Positions 43,550-53,983 are shown, counted from the stretch's first letter. The stretch: 64,000 nt of DNA from JAGPDB01 sp046331265 (GCA_046331265.1 JAXLRE010000002.1:1-64000), one strand, 5' to 3'. Numbers and translations are program-made. Notes: a model not told the origin generated them from the letters alone.

Positions 43550-45036
43550 TGGCAACTTTTAACGATATAGTCCGACAACATAGCGATTTGGAAGATGATG
43601 AGATTAATCATCTGCAAAAACTCTTAAGGGTATGGAATATTCTCGCTGACCTTTCTTTTGCTGATCTTGTTTTAGTTGTACCTGTTAAAGGTGAAAAGAA
43701 ACAACGTAGATTTATTGTTGCCGCAAACGTTCGTCCAACTACCGGAACAACTCTTTATCAAAGCGACCTAACTGGTGTTGTGCTTCACATTGAAGATAGA
43801 CCTTTGCTTGAGCGTTCATGGACTAGAGGTGAAGTAATTGAAGGATCTTCCACGACTATAGGTAGAGGTCAAGACACAAGAGTAGAAACTGTGCCTGTAA
43901 CTTATAAAGGTCGTCCAATTGCAGTTTTGAGGAAAGAATATGACCAAACAGTTGTTAGAAAAAATTCATCTTTAGAGCGTGCATATATAAATGCTTTCGA
44001 GCGTTTTGCCAATATGATTGCAGATGGAACATTCCCATATTCATCAGAAATGGCAGAACCTGAAGACGCCCCACGAATTGGTGATGGTGTTTTACTTTTA
44101 AGCAACGACTTTGTTATTCAATTCGCTTCTCCAAACGCTATATCTAACTTACATAGATTAGGAATACATACAGCAGCAACAGGTGCGCGACTTAGCCAAT
44201 TTGGTTTTGACGAAACACCATTGCAAATGGCCGTGCGAGCAACTAACACTGTTACTGAAGAAGTCGAACGCGGTGAAGTTTCTGTTTTAATGCGCGTATT
44301 CCCATTCCTAAATAAAGATCGACCCGAAGGCGTTATGCTGATGATGCGTGACGTAACAGAAGTTCGTCGCCGTGACCGAATGCTGTTATCAAAAGAAGCA
44401 ACAATACGAGAAGTACACCATAGAGTCAAAAATAACCTTCAAACTATCGCCGCACTTTTACGTTTGCAGGGCAGAAGGTTGGTAACAGACGAAGCGAAAG
44501 CTGCTTTAGGTGAGTCTGAGCGAAGAATTAGATCAATTGCTATTGTCCATGAGACTCTAGCTAAAGAAGCTAGCGACTTTGTTAAATTTTCTGATGTTAT
44601 TGTTCCTTTGGTAGAAGTTGTCCAAGAAGCAATTACATCTGAAGACATGAAAATTGAATTCAACATTACCGGTGATGCTGGAATGTTACCTGGTGATATT
44701 GCAACACCATTAGCAATTATTTTAAATGAGCTAATGCAAAATGCTGTTGATCATGCATTTAAAGCTGATTCAGATGGTATTCGACAAGGAACGGTAATGC
44801 TAAATCTAGATCGTGGAGATCATGGATTAAATGTTACGGTAAAAGATGATGGTAAAGGTTTACCTGAAGGTTTTGATCTAGATGATTCTCAGGGCTTGGG
44901 AACTTCTATTATGAAAACCTTGATTACAAGTGAACTTGGCGGGACAATAAAAATGAAAAATTCTGAGAGCGGTGGAACAGTTGTTTTAATAAATATTCCG
45001 CTTACGATGCAACGATCGAGCGCTCGCGACGAATAG
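43549..45036 (+). CDS. pdtaS: PdtaS-type sensor histidine kinase
   Basis: A 495-aa cytosolic kinase, close to the M. tuberculosis PdtaS length. Order: N-terminal GAF-like H_kinase_N domain (about 1-150), PAS domain (about 175-280), HisKA_2 dimerisation helix with REVHHRVKNNLQTIAALLRLQ (phospho-acceptor His) and an HATPase domain (about 380-490) with NELMQNAVDHAF and DDGKGLPEGF. No membrane segment. PdtaS signals to an ANTAR-type antiterminator, PdtaR, which is not in this window. In M. tuberculosis pdtaS lies next to whiB1 (Rv3220c, Rv3219); the same neighbourhood occurs here. Confidence 0.88.
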   Translation: MATFNDIVRQHSDLEDDEINHLQKLLRVWNILADLSFADLVLVVPVKGEKKQRRFIVAANVRPTTGTTLYQSDLTGVVLHIEDRPLLERSWTRGEVIEGSSTTIGRGQDTRVETVPVTYKGRPIAVLRKEYDQTVVRKNSSLERAYINAFERFANMIADGTFPYSSEMAEPEDAPRIGDGVLLLSNDFVIQFASPNAISNLHRLGIHTAATGARLSQFGFDETPLQMAVRATNTVTEEVERGEVSVLMRVFPFLNKDRPEGVMLMMRDVTEVRRRDRMLLSKEATIREVHHRVKNNLQTIAALLRLQGRRLVTDEAKAALGESERRIRSIAIVHETLAKEASDFVKFSDVIVPLVEVVQEAITSEDMKIEFNITGDAGMLPGDIATPLAIILNELMQNAVDHAFKADSDGIRQGTVMLNLDRGDHGLNVTVKDDGKGLPEGFDLDDSQGLGTSIMKTLITSELGGTIKMKNSESGGTVVLINIPLTMQRSSARDE

Positions 45037-45283
45037 CTCGACGCTCCTCTTCTGTATATCCGCCCCAAACGCCTGCTTCTTGGTTTGTATCTAATGCAAA
45101 CTGCAGACAAGGTTCGCTAACTGGGCAGGATTCACAAACAACTTTTGCGGCGTCAATCATATCCAAAGCATGACCTGTAGAACCTATAGGAAAGAAGAGT
45201 TCAGCATTTGAATCTTTACAGATGGCTGCTGTTCTCCAATTGCTAGCATCCCATTCTGTTTCGCGCACCCATGTAAGTGTCAT
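45002..45283 (-). CDS. whiB1: WhiB-family Fe-S transcription factor (WhiB1-like)
   Basis: A 93-aa regulator with a [4Fe-4S] cluster. The four cysteines are C22, C50, C53 and C59 (CESCPVSEPC), followed by GVWGGYTEEERRAIRR, the beta-turn and basic DNA-binding tail. ATG at 45283 is chosen for the AGAAGGGA ribosome binding site; a longer frame upstream lacks support. Synteny with pdtaS supports the WhiB1 type, an essential NO-responsive regulator in mycobacteria. The 3' end overlaps the convergent pdtaS end by 35 bp. Confidence 0.92.
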   Translation of the reverse strand: MTLTWVRETEWDASNWRTAAICKDSNAELFFPIGSTGHALDMIDAAKVVCESCPVSEPCLQFALDTNQEAGVWGGYTEEERRAIRRERSIVAS

Positions 45284-45377
45284 GTAAGTCCCTTCTAAAA
45301 ACCAAACATCCAGTGTATAAAAAAATAACAAATCACACAATAGGTCTGACCTGCATATTTATAGCTAGATCGCGAAG

Positions 45378-46343
45378 TTACACCTGAGGAACAACAATTG
45401 TTAATGAATTTGGAACGTAATCAACTTCGCTAAGTTTCATAGAACCCAAATAATCTCCATCAACTTGATAAGGAATAGCAACATTGGTTGCTTCAATCAA
45501 ACAGTGTGTTACATCATCACAATGTGCAATATCTTTATGATGAATAACAGTTTTATGTCGACCAAGTGCGCTGACCCCAAGACGTAAAAGTTTTGCTGGA
45601 TTTAATGCTCTAACAGCTGTAACTGTAAGTGCTCCTTCTATAGATGCAGTAGGAGCAAGAACAACTTCACGTTGGCCTAAATATGTCCAAGGGCTTAAGT
45701 TAGAAACAACAACTAAGTTAGCTTCAGAAAAGACGCTAGGGTCGCTAGAAAGCATGCGTACACCACGTGGGTCGCCGTCTAATGTTACTTTTAACTGCTG
45801 TTTTTTACGGTCGAAATCTTTTATATAAGTAGTAATTGCAGTTGAAAGAGTAAAAGAATGTGCTGCAACCTTTTTTATTTTGGCATTACGTTCCACACGA
45901 GCAATAACTTCAGCATCTAAACCAAAACCAGCATTGAAAAGAAAAACACGATCATTAATTTTTCCTATACCAATGGTGGAAAACGATTTTTCTTCTATAG
46001 AAGGAATCAATTCACCTAGTGCTTCGATTGCGTCATTTGAATATCCAACAGCTCTAGCAAAAACATTGGTTGAACCACCAGGCAATGGCGCCAAAGCAGT
46101 TTCGCTGTATAGCAAACCTTGTGCTGCTTCGTTAAGTGTGCCGTCTCCTGCTAAAACGCAAACAATATTCACGTTTTTTTCCGCTGCTTCACGGGCAATT
46201 TCAATTGCATGACCTCTATGCGAAGTGTGAACAACTTCGAGTTTTCCTACAGAACGCAAAGCTCGTTCAATAACACGTACCCTTCTGGCTGAGAAACTAG
46301 AAGCAAAAGGATTAGCAATTAAAGTTAATGTCGGTTTTTTCAT
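45378..46343 (-). CDS. Diacylglycerol kinase-like lipid kinase
   Basis: A 321-aa cytoplasmic or peripheral membrane kinase of the DAGK catalytic family (YegS/DgkB). N-terminal LIANPFASSFSARR, nucleotide motif VLAGDGTLNEAAQGL, and APLPGGSTNVFARAVG, followed by a C-terminal beta domain with FLFNAGFGLDAEVI. Substrate diacylglycerol or a related lipid. Divergent from dapA. Confidence 0.88.
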   Translation of the reverse strand: MKKPTLTLIANPFASSFSARRVRVIERALRSVGKLEVVHTSHRGHAIEIAREAAEKNVNIVCVLAGDGTLNEAAQGLLYSETALAPLPGGSTNVFARAVGYSNDAIEALGELIPSIEEKSFSTIGIGKINDRVFLFNAGFGLDAEVIARVERNAKIKKVAAHSFTLSTAITTYIKDFDRKKQQLKVTLDGDPRGVRMLSSDPSVFSEANLVVVSNLSPWTYLGQREVVLAPTASIEGALTVTAVRALNPAKLLRLGVSALGRHKTVIHHKDIAHCDDVTHCLIEATNVAIPYQVDGDYLGSMKLSEVDYVPNSLTIVVPQV

Positions 46344-46380
46344 TGTTTAATAACATTAGACGTTTTATGTGCGAGTTAGT

Positions 46381-46386
46381 TAAACT
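46381..46386 (+). promoter_or_regulatory. -10 element, dapA (leaderless)
   Basis: TAAACT, 6 nt, then ATG at 46393. Confidence 0.5.
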
Positions 46387-46392
46387 AAAGCC

Positions 46393-47295
46393 ATGTTCAA
46401 AGGCATATATGTACCAGTAGTGACACCATTCCATTCTGACGGCACTCTAGACGAAGTTTCTTTAGCAAAACTTTGCGAGTCATTAGTTGAGAAAAATATT
46501 GCTGGATTGCTTCCTCTCGGTACCACGGGTGAAGCTTCATCTCTGAATGCTGCTGAACGAGCATTAGTTGTGGAAACTTGTTCTAAAGCAATCGCAGGAA
46601 CATCGACTCAGCTAGTTATCGGTGCAGGAACAAATTCAACTGCAACAACAATTGAACGAGTAAAAGAATATGAGAGTTACTCTCCAGATGGTTTTTTGAT
46701 TGTTACACCGTATTATGTGCGTCCAAGCGAAGAAGGAATACTTGCTCACTTCGAACAAGTTGCCGATGTGGCTAACGGTATGGATGCTGATGTGATGCTT
46801 TATAACATTCCTGCCAGAAGCGGTCGTTATGTTTCTACTAATGGTTTATTGTCTGCAGCTAAACACGAAAGAATAAAAGGTGTTAAACAAGCTGTTGGTG
46901 GTATTGACGAAGAAACCATAAAACTTTTATCTAATGCTGATGAGAACTTTTCTGTATTAGGTGGAGATGACGCTTTTATTGCTCCGATCTGCATGCTTGG
47001 AGGTAAAGGTGGGGTTTGTGCATCTGCACATATTGCTACAGGTCTATGGGTGGAGATGGTAGATGCGGTACAAAATGGTGACTTCAGTCATGCTCTAGAA
47101 ATACACAAAGCACTCGTACCTGTTGTTAATGCAGGTTTTGGTGAACCGAATCCAGTCGTATTTAAAGGCGCCTTAGCTGCAATGGGCGTAATCGAATCAG
47201 ATTTTGTACGCTTACCTTTATTGCAAGCTAAAAACGAATCAATTTCGTCGCTTATCAAAGCAGCTAACGCTAAAGAAATAAGAGATTTAAGCTAA
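46393..47295 (+). CDS. dapA: 4-hydroxy-tetrahydrodipicolinate synthase
   Basis: Condenses pyruvate and aspartate semialdehyde, the first step of the lysine/diaminopimelate branch. 300 aa, normal length. T44-T45 in PLGTTGEASS, Y137 in YNIPARSG and the Schiff-base K165 in GVKQAVG are in place. The YNIPARSG motif has ARSG where GRTG is usual, a mild change. lysA and hom of the same pathway family are in this window 12 kb away. The end overlaps the convergent protease gene by 9 bp. Confidence 0.9.
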   Translation: MFKGIYVPVVTPFHSDGTLDEVSLAKLCESLVEKNIAGLLPLGTTGEASSLNAAERALVVETCSKAIAGTSTQLVIGAGTNSTATTIERVKEYESYSPDGFLIVTPYYVRPSEEGILAHFEQVADVANGMDADVMLYNIPARSGRYVSTNGLLSAAKHERIKGVKQAVGGIDEETIKLLSNADENFSVLGGDDAFIAPICMLGGKGGVCASAHIATGLWVEMVDAVQNGDFSHALEIHKALVPVVNAGFGEPNPVVFKGALAAMGVIESDFVRLPLLQAKNESISSLIKAANAKEIRDLS

Positions 47296-48390
47296 ATTCT
47301 TTTCAATTTTTCTTAGACCCTTTATTCTTGTTGGAATAGGTGGGTGAGTAGCAAAAAGTTGATCCCATAAGTTTGGATAGCTCCCATTTAGTGTTCTAAA
47401 GAAGTTAGCTAATGGAGTACAAGTACCTTGAGAAATTACAGCCATAGCGTCAGCATATAATTCTTCTTTACGTCTAAACGATGCTATTAAATATTTAGCT
47501 ATAACAAAGACGATAAATATTTTTGCGACAAAGAAAAAGGGAAGAAAACCTAAAACTATTCCTATAAATAAATATGGAAACCAAATCGAAAACGATAAAC
47601 GCGAAATTATGCCAAATACAGAATCTAATCTTGTGCTAGTTAAGGCCCACGGTTCAAAAGCCAAATACAGACATGTAATAGCAGTACCGATAAGACCAAA
47701 TTTAACATTGTCTTCAAGTGCTTTAACAACTAGTGAAGCCATGGAAATAGTTGTTATAAACAATTCACATATACCTATAAATTTCGACCAACGGGTATTC
47801 CATCCAATTAAATGTGCAATCTCATGACAGAAAACACTTACGACTGTTTCATATGATTTATTAAAATCGTCTTGCTTATCCAGCATCTTTTGTAGTTCAT
47901 CATCAATCAAAATTACAGGATGTCTACCTGCATATAACATGGCTGCAGCACTAGGACAGTTATGTACAACACCTAAAAGTAATTCCATAGGAACAACAAG
48001 TGCAAGCACTGAGCCTGGTTTCATGCCCATATGCGATTCAGCTTCTCGTAACGCTTGTTTTATTTCCGAGGAAGGATGTGCATTATATTGAGCATACTTA
48101 CTTAAACCATGCGCTTGTCTTGTCAGCTTTTCTAGTTCTGGTTTCGAGTTATTAGCTAGCCGTGATCTAATAGCGAATCGAACAAATTTTTGTGTTCGAT
48201 AATGTGCTCTAGAAAACGTAGCAATAGAAGCTACAAAAACAGCAGCCATTGTACCTAGTGAACTTAAGAACTTTGTTTCTAAAAATAAGAAGGTGCACAA
48301 CAAAGCAATTGAAAATGCAACAGTAAGTACCGACAGGCGTGAAGCTATACGTGACTTAACAATATATTTTGAAAGCCTACTCCGCGCCAC
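47287..48390 (-). CDS. M48-family membrane metalloprotease
   Basis: A 367-aa zinc protease of the HtpX/M48 group. Two N-terminal helices (about 19-60), zinc motif HEIAH (H189, E190, H193), further helices at about 200-300, and a C-terminal ATHPPIPTRIKGL, typical of the family, preceded by ELYADAMAV with the third zinc ligand Glu. Role in membrane-protein quality control inferred. GTG start at 48390. Confidence 0.85.
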   Translation of the reverse strand: MARSRLSKYIVKSRIASRLSVLTVAFSIALLCTFLFLETKFLSSLGTMAAVFVASIATFSRAHYRTQKFVRFAIRSRLANNSKPELEKLTRQAHGLSKYAQYNAHPSSEIKQALREAESHMGMKPGSVLALVVPMELLLGVVHNCPSAAAMLYAGRHPVILIDDELQKMLDKQDDFNKSYETVVSVFCHEIAHLIGWNTRWSKFIGICELFITTISMASLVVKALEDNVKFGLIGTAITCLYLAFEPWALTSTRLDSVFGIISRLSFSIWFPYLFIGIVLGFLPFFFVAKIFIVFVIAKYLIASFRRKEELYADAMAVISQGTCTPLANFFRTLNGSYPNLWDQLFATHPPIPTRIKGLRKIEKNLA

Positions 48391-48422
48391 GCATAGAGAC
48401 TAGTCGCATTTAGAGCACAATT

Positions 48423-51400
48423 TTAATATAGTGCTTCTTTAATTAGCTCTTCTTGTTCAATCTCGTGAATAGTTGCTGAACCTGTTGCAGGTGAAGCGCT
48501 AGCCGGACGAGCAACAAAATGCAGCTTATCTGTAGGAGTACACTTCTTGAGTTTTCTACGGATATAAGATCCTGCACCCATATTTGCTGGCTCTTCTTGA
48601 GTCCAAATGAATTCATCTGCATTTGGATATTTTTCTAATTCACGACGAATCAATTCTTTAGGAAATGGGAAAAGTTCTTCGATTCTAACTATCGCGCTAG
48701 GAAGCTTTTCGTTATTTCGTCGTTCTCTAAGTTCATGAGCAATTTTACCTGTACAGAAAACTACTCGCTTAACAGCAGTAGGATTTTCTACTTGGTCGTC
48801 ACTTAAAACTGGATGGAAATAGCCATTAGTTAATTCATCGATGCTTGATTTAACACTTGGCATACGAAGGTATTTCTTTGGTGTGAATACAACTAAAGGT
48901 TGAACACGTTTTTCTGCCATTTGTCGTCTTATTAAATGGAAATATTGTGCAGCTGTTGTTGGATATGCAACTCGCATATTGTGTTCTGCACATAGGCACA
49001 AGAATCTTTCAATACGCGCTGATGAGTGTTCAGGTCCCTGGCCTTCATAACCATGAGGTAGAAGCATCACCAATCTTGAACGTTGCCCCCATTTGTCATC
49101 TGCAACTGAAATGAACTGGTCGATGATTGTTTGCGCACCGTTAGCGAAGTCCCCAAACTGTGCTTCCCAAATAGTTAATGCATTTGGTGCACTAACGCTG
49201 TAACCGTATTCAAAACCTAGAGCAGCGAATTCACTTAACACTGAGTCATAAATTTCAAATGGTGCCTGTTTAGGATCAAGATTCTTTAATGGTGTGTAAT
49301 CATTTTCGTTTTCGTGATCAACAAGAACTGCATGACGTTGCGAGAAAGTACCACGACGTGTATCTTGACCAGTCATACGAATAGGGACACCATCTAACAA
49401 AAGCGAACCAAGACTTAACAGCTCTGCTGTAGCCCATTCAACATTTCCTGCTTCGAAATCTTGTTTATGTTTAGAAACAATCTTTACGAGTTTCGGATGT
49501 ACAGAAAAATCTTCTGGCCAAGTTGAAAGTTGATTAGAAATTTTTTCGAGTATAGGTTTAGAAACTTTCGTGTCAAAAATATAGCTATCTTCGCTAACTC
49601 TTCTTTCAGCAGGTTTAAGTGGAGGAGTTGATCCACGAGTATCTTCGAAAGCTACTTCTAGACGTGATTTAAAGTCGTCTAGTGCTGCTTGAGCTTGCTC
49701 TAATGTAATGTCACCACGGTTGATAAGAGTTTCTGTATAAAGTTTACGAACACTTCTGTGTTGATCGATAAGTGAATACATAATTGGTTGCGTGTACGCT
49801 GGTTCGTCTGTTTCATTGTGCCCATAACGACGGTAACAAATCATGTCGACAACAACATCTTTACCAAACTTTTGTCTGAATTCTAAAGCTAGTTTTACAA
49901 CACGAACACATGCTTCTGGGTCGTCACCATTCACATGGAAAATTGGGGCTTGAACCATTTTTGCGACATCTGTTGCGTAAGTTCCACTACGTCCAGAAAC
50001 TGGAGAAGTAGTAAATCCAAGTTGGTTATTAATAACAATATGGACAGTACCGCCAACATCATATCCAGCAACTGCGGATAAGTTAAATGTTTCAGCAACG
50101 ACACCTTGACCAGCAAATGCTGCGTCACCGTGAATCAAAATAGGCAATACAGTTTTCCGTTGAGAATCTGCCATAGTGTCGAGCTTGGCTCTTGCCATAC
50201 CTTCAACAACCGGGTTCACTGCTTCTAAGTGTGAAGGATTCGCGCTCAGAGTCAAACCTAAACTTTTACCACTAGGAGCAATGTGCGTGCCTGTAGCACC
50301 AAGGTGATATTTAACGTCACCTGAACCTTGGAAACTTGCGTTGTCTAACTGGCCATCGAACTCTTTGAATATTTGACCGTAGCTTTTACCGATAGTATTT
50401 GCCAAAACATTAAGACGTCCACGGTGGGCCATACCAAGAACTGCTTCAACAATATTTTTTTCTGTAGCTAAGTTCAATAATTCATTTAACATAGGGATAA
50501 GAGTTTCAGCACCTTCAAGTGAGAATCTTTTATGTCCCATAAACTTTGTATGTAAAAATCTTTCAAAAGCTTCAGCAGCATTTAATCGTTCTAAGATTCT
50601 GCTTTTTTCTTCTGCGTCAGGAGCCCAAGAGACACCTTCAACTTGTTGTTGTATCCAAGTTTTGTGTTCCGGTGTTTGCATATGCATGTATTCGATCCCG
50701 ACTGTACGAGAATATGCATCACGCAAAGTTTTCAAAATATCTCGTAGAGGCATTTTGTCTTTACCTGATATTCCCCCTGTAGGGAATGTTCTATCTAGGT
50801 CCCAAATTGAAAGACCGTAATGAAGAACATCTAGTTCTGGATGCGTTTTAATTTCTTTACGACCTAATGGATCAATATCTGCAAGTAAATGCCCACGAAC
50901 GCGATATTGGTTTATCAATTGATAAACATGCAAGATTTTTTCGAACATTTCTTCAGAGGAATTTTCTGGACGTGAATCTTGATTCCATCTTGCTGGTTCG
51001 TAAGGAACTTTTAATGATTCAAATATTTCGTCATAGAAGTTATCTTCTCCAATTAAAAGTTGGTGAATAATTTGAAGGAATTCGCCAGAAGCTGCACCTT
51101 GAATGACTCTGTGATCATATGTAGATGTAAGAGTTAAAACTTTACTCACGCCAAGGTCAGCCATTGTCGAGGGATCTGCCCCTTGGAATTCTGCCGGATA
51201 GTCAATTGAACCGACACCTAAAATAAAACCTTGGCCAGGCATCAATCTTGGAACACTATGAACTGTTCCAATCATTCCTGGGTTAGTAACAGTTGCTGTA
51301 ATTCCAGAAAAATCGTCCATTGTTAATTTGTTAGAACGAACTTTTGATATTAACTCTTCGTATGCAGAAAGAAATTGTGCAAATGTCATGTGATTGGCAT

Positions 51401-52040
51401 TTTTAATTCCAGGAACCATAAGTGTGCGAGAACCGTCTGGTTTTTTAATGTCTACAGCTAAACCAAGATTTAAAGAAGTATGGTTAACAATCTGTGGCTT
51501 ATTGTTTTCGTCAACACCATAACCAACATTCATTGCAGGAATTTTTTCTACAGCTCGTGCAACAGCAAATGCAATCAAATGTGTGAAAGAAATTTTTCCT
51601 CCACCATGGCGAGCCAAAGAGTTATTAATAATTGTTCGGTTTACTTCCATTAATTTTGCTGGAACTGCGCGAACAGAAGTAGCAGTTGGAACACTCAATG
51701 AATTTTCCATGTTCTCAACAATTTTTGCTGCAACACCGGTTAGAGGTTGTGGAGTTTCGCCTTCAAGAGTTGTTGGTGCATTTGTACTTGATGAAGATGT
51801 TTGTGCTGGCTTCGATGTTGGCGTTGGGTTTGTTTGTGGAGTAGATGTCTTTAAGTCCGAACGCGTATCGCGGTTTGCTTTAGGAGTGTAATCTTTAAAA
51901 AATTCTGCCCAGCTTTCACCAACAGAAGATGGATTACCTAAATACTGTCGATACATCTCTTCGACTAAACCACTATTTGGTCCAAATGTTTCAAATGGTG
52001 ATTCGTTTTGGTCTTGCGGATTTACATTATTTTCTGACAT
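48423..52040 (-). CDS. kgd: Multifunctional 2-oxoglutarate dehydrogenase E1/E2 (Kgd/OdhA)
   Basis: A 1205-aa actinobacterial fusion: short N-terminal anchor (FGPNSGLVEEMYRQYLGNP), Pro/Thr linker (about 45-95), an E2-like succinyltransferase domain (about 100-340, with FSQFL-type core and YDHRVIQGAASGEFL) and a thiamine-diphosphate E1 part (about 370-1205; GMAHRGRLNVLAN, HGDAAFAGQGVVAE, YRRYGHNETDEP). It converts 2-oxoglutarate to succinyl-CoA with a shared lipoamide dehydrogenase. Start ATG 52040 with GGAAAAAC upstream. Confidence 0.95.
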   Translation of the reverse strand: MSENNVNPQDQNESPFETFGPNSGLVEEMYRQYLGNPSSVGESWAEFFKDYTPKANRDTRSDLKTSTPQTNPTPTSKPAQTSSSSTNAPTTLEGETPQPLTGVAAKIVENMENSLSVPTATSVRAVPAKLMEVNRTIINNSLARHGGGKISFTHLIAFAVARAVEKIPAMNVGYGVDENNKPQIVNHTSLNLGLAVDIKKPDGSRTLMVPGIKNANHMTFAQFLSAYEELISKVRSNKLTMDDFSGITATVTNPGMIGTVHSVPRLMPGQGFILGVGSIDYPAEFQGADPSTMADLGVSKVLTLTSTYDHRVIQGAASGEFLQIIHQLLIGEDNFYDEIFESLKVPYEPARWNQDSRPENSSEEMFEKILHVYQLINQYRVRGHLLADIDPLGRKEIKTHPELDVLHYGLSIWDLDRTFPTGGISGKDKMPLRDILKTLRDAYSRTVGIEYMHMQTPEHKTWIQQQVEGVSWAPDAEEKSRILERLNAAEAFERFLHTKFMGHKRFSLEGAETLIPMLNELLNLATEKNIVEAVLGMAHRGRLNVLANTIGKSYGQIFKEFDGQLDNASFQGSGDVKYHLGATGTHIAPSGKSLGLTLSANPSHLEAVNPVVEGMARAKLDTMADSQRKTVLPILIHGDAAFAGQGVVAETFNLSAVAGYDVGGTVHIVINNQLGFTTSPVSGRSGTYATDVAKMVQAPIFHVNGDDPEACVRVVKLALEFRQKFGKDVVVDMICYRRYGHNETDEPAYTQPIMYSLIDQHRSVRKLYTETLINRGDITLEQAQAALDDFKSRLEVAFEDTRGSTPPLKPAERRVSEDSYIFDTKVSKPILEKISNQLSTWPEDFSVHPKLVKIVSKHKQDFEAGNVEWATAELLSLGSLLLDGVPIRMTGQDTRRGTFSQRHAVLVDHENENDYTPLKNLDPKQAPFEIYDSVLSEFAALGFEYGYSVSAPNALTIWEAQFGDFANGAQTIIDQFISVADDKWGQRSRLVMLLPHGYEGQGPEHSSARIERFLCLCAEHNMRVAYPTTAAQYFHLIRRQMAEKRVQPLVVFTPKKYLRMPSVKSSIDELTNGYFHPVLSDDQVENPTAVKRVVFCTGKIAHELRERRNNEKLPSAIVRIEELFPFPKELIRRELEKYPNADEFIWTQEEPANMGAGSYIRRKLKKCTPTDKLHFVARPASASPATGSATIHEIEQEELIKEALY

Positions 52041-52106
52041 GTGTTTTTCCAGGTTGGGGTTAATATCTTTGTGAAATTTTACCTTTTTTACCTATCGACA
52101 TTAAAG

Positions 52107-53447
52107 CTAAGAAGCTAAAAGCTCAGATACGCGAAAAGCTAAATCTAGCCCTTGACGTGCATTTAGTCGAGGGTCACATCGGGTCTCATAGCGTGTTTCA
52201 AGGTCATCTAACGCGTCTACGCCGCCTAAACACTCTGTAACGTCATCGCCAGTTAGCTCAAGGTGAACGCCACCAGGCCAAACTTTCGTGGATTTACAGG
52301 CTTTAAAGAAACCTTCAATCTCTTTCATGACATCATCGAAATTTCTTGTTTTGTAACCGCTTGCATGCCGGTATGTGTTTCCGTGCATAGGGTCACTTAT
52401 CCATGTGACAGGAAGTCCAGCAGAAGAAATTTTCTCCATAATGGGTGTTGCTACATCTACAACATTATCTGCACCTGCACGAACAACTAAAACAATTTTT
52501 CCTGACTCATCATTTGGATTTATGCGTTTACATAAATCAATAACCTCGTCTGGTTTAGCGCTTGGCCCAAGCTTTATCCCAATAGGATTATTGACGCCAC
52601 GCATAAATTCAACGTGTGCATTTTCAAGTTGGCGTGTACGTTCACCTATCCAAACGAGATGAGCGCTACAGTCGTAATAATCACCTGTTGTTGAATCTTT
52701 TCTTGTTAAGGCTTCTTCGTAATCTAATAGAAGTGCTTCATGCGATGTGAAGAAATCAACTTCATGTAGTTGATGCTCGTTTTCTGGATCGATACCGCAA
52801 GCACGCATAAAGTCGAGCGCTTTAGTTATGTTATTTGCGATTTCTTCAAATCTGTGACCTTCTTCGGTACTTGCGACGAATTCTTTATTCCATTCATGTA
52901 CGCGAGCTAAGTCAGCAAAACCACCTTTAGTAAATGCACGCAATAAATTAAGGGTCGATGCACTTTGGTTATAACCACGAATTAATCTTTTTGGATCAGC
53001 AATTCTTGCTTGTTCATTAAATTCAAGATCGTTGACGACATCACCGCGATAGCTTGGAAGTGTGATTCCGTTTCGTTCTTCAAAATCTTCACTTCTAGGT
53101 TTTGCAAACTGTCCTGCAATACGACCAATCTTTATTGTTGGCACACCACTTTGATAAGTGAGAACAACTGCCATTTGTAAAATTACACGAAGTTTCTCTC
53201 GAATCGAAGGTGCACTAAAAGCATCAAAACTTTCTGCACAGTCGCCGGCTTGTAAAATGAAACCTTTGCCATTTTGTGCTTTTTCAATTGATGATCGTAA
53301 TGCTCGAATTTCTCCAGCAAAAACTAGTGGGGGAACGCTCGATAGTTCTTCGAACACACTTTTAATTTCGTTTTGATCCCAGCTTGGTTGCTGCAAAGCA
53401 GTATGTTTGCGCCATGAATCCGGCGCCCAGTTTTCAGTGTGCGTCAT
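52107..53447 (-). CDS. aroG: DAHP synthase, class II
   Basis: 3-Deoxy-D-arabino-heptulosonate 7-phosphate synthase, first step of the shikimate pathway. 446 aa, plant/actinobacterial class II. Motifs: FILQAGDCAESFD, GRIAGQFAKPRS, FLTSHEALLLDYEEAL-like TSHEALLL, DPMHGNTYRH and the C-terminal GGVHLELTGDDVTECLGG. It starts inside a TAATG overlap with bpa, so the two are translationally linked. Confidence 0.94.
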   Translation of the reverse strand: MTHTENWAPDSWRKHTALQQPSWDQNEIKSVFEELSSVPPLVFAGEIRALRSSIEKAQNGKGFILQAGDCAESFDAFSAPSIREKLRVILQMAVVLTYQSGVPTIKIGRIAGQFAKPRSEDFEERNGITLPSYRGDVVNDLEFNEQARIADPKRLIRGYNQSASTLNLLRAFTKGGFADLARVHEWNKEFVASTEEGHRFEEIANNITKALDFMRACGIDPENEHQLHEVDFFTSHEALLLDYEEALTRKDSTTGDYYDCSAHLVWIGERTRQLENAHVEFMRGVNNPIGIKLGPSAKPDEVIDLCKRINPNDESGKIVLVVRAGADNVVDVATPIMEKISSAGLPVTWISDPMHGNTYRHASGYKTRNFDDVMKEIEGFFKACKSTKVWPGGVHLELTGDDVTECLGGVDALDDLETRYETRCDPRLNARQGLDLAFRVSELLAS

Positions 53448-53926
53448 TACAGGTATGCTCCGTTTCCTCCGTCATTTGAAGACTGGCCACCTGCTGGAGC
53501 TTCCAACATTCTTTTACGGACTTCTTCAATCTGAGATTGTGCAGCCATTTGTTGAGTGAACAAGGTTGCTTGTATCCCGTGGAAGAGTCCTTCTAGCCAA
53601 CCCACAAGTTGAGCTTGGGCGATCCTTAATTCTGAATCGCTAGGAGTATCGTCATCACTAAAGGGTGACATAACTGATTTAAGTTCATCTTGTAATTCAG
53701 GAGACAAAATTTCGTTTAATTCGCTAATTGCCTTTTCTTGTATGTCGCTTAGATGTTTTCTGCCTGCTTCATCGAGTGGTGCTCGGCGAACTTCTTCAAG
53801 CATGGCTCGCACCATTGATGCAATACGAATAAGTTTTGTTGGTCTAGTTACTTGTTCAGAGGTTGCTTCGCCATCTTTTGCTTTACTGTCATCTACAATT
53901 TCGGGTTTTAATGGTTCAGTTGTCAT
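53447..53926 (-). CDS. bpa: Bacterial proteasome activator Bpa (DUF2587)
   Basis: A 159-aa ATP-independent ring-forming activator of the 20S proteasome. The helical core runs from about residue 28 to 145 (IASMVRAMLEEVRRAPLDE; LVGWLEGLFHGIQATLF). The C-terminus after a Gly/Ser-rich tail ends in GAYL, matching the GQYL-type HbYX-like tail that docks into the proteasome. It implies a 20S proteasome elsewhere in the genome. Coupled to the DAHP synthase gene downstream. Confidence 0.9.
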   Translation of the reverse strand: MTTEPLKPEIVDDSKAKDGEATSEQVTRPTKLIRIASMVRAMLEEVRRAPLDEAGRKHLSDIQEKAISELNEILSPELQDELKSVMSPFSDDDTPSDSELRIAQAQLVGWLEGLFHGIQATLFTQQMAAQSQIEEVRKRMLEAPAGGQSSNDGGNGAYL

Positions 53927-53983
53927 TGTATCTACGCTAGCCTTTGTTAATTATTAAATGTATATAAATTTTGGAGATTTCTC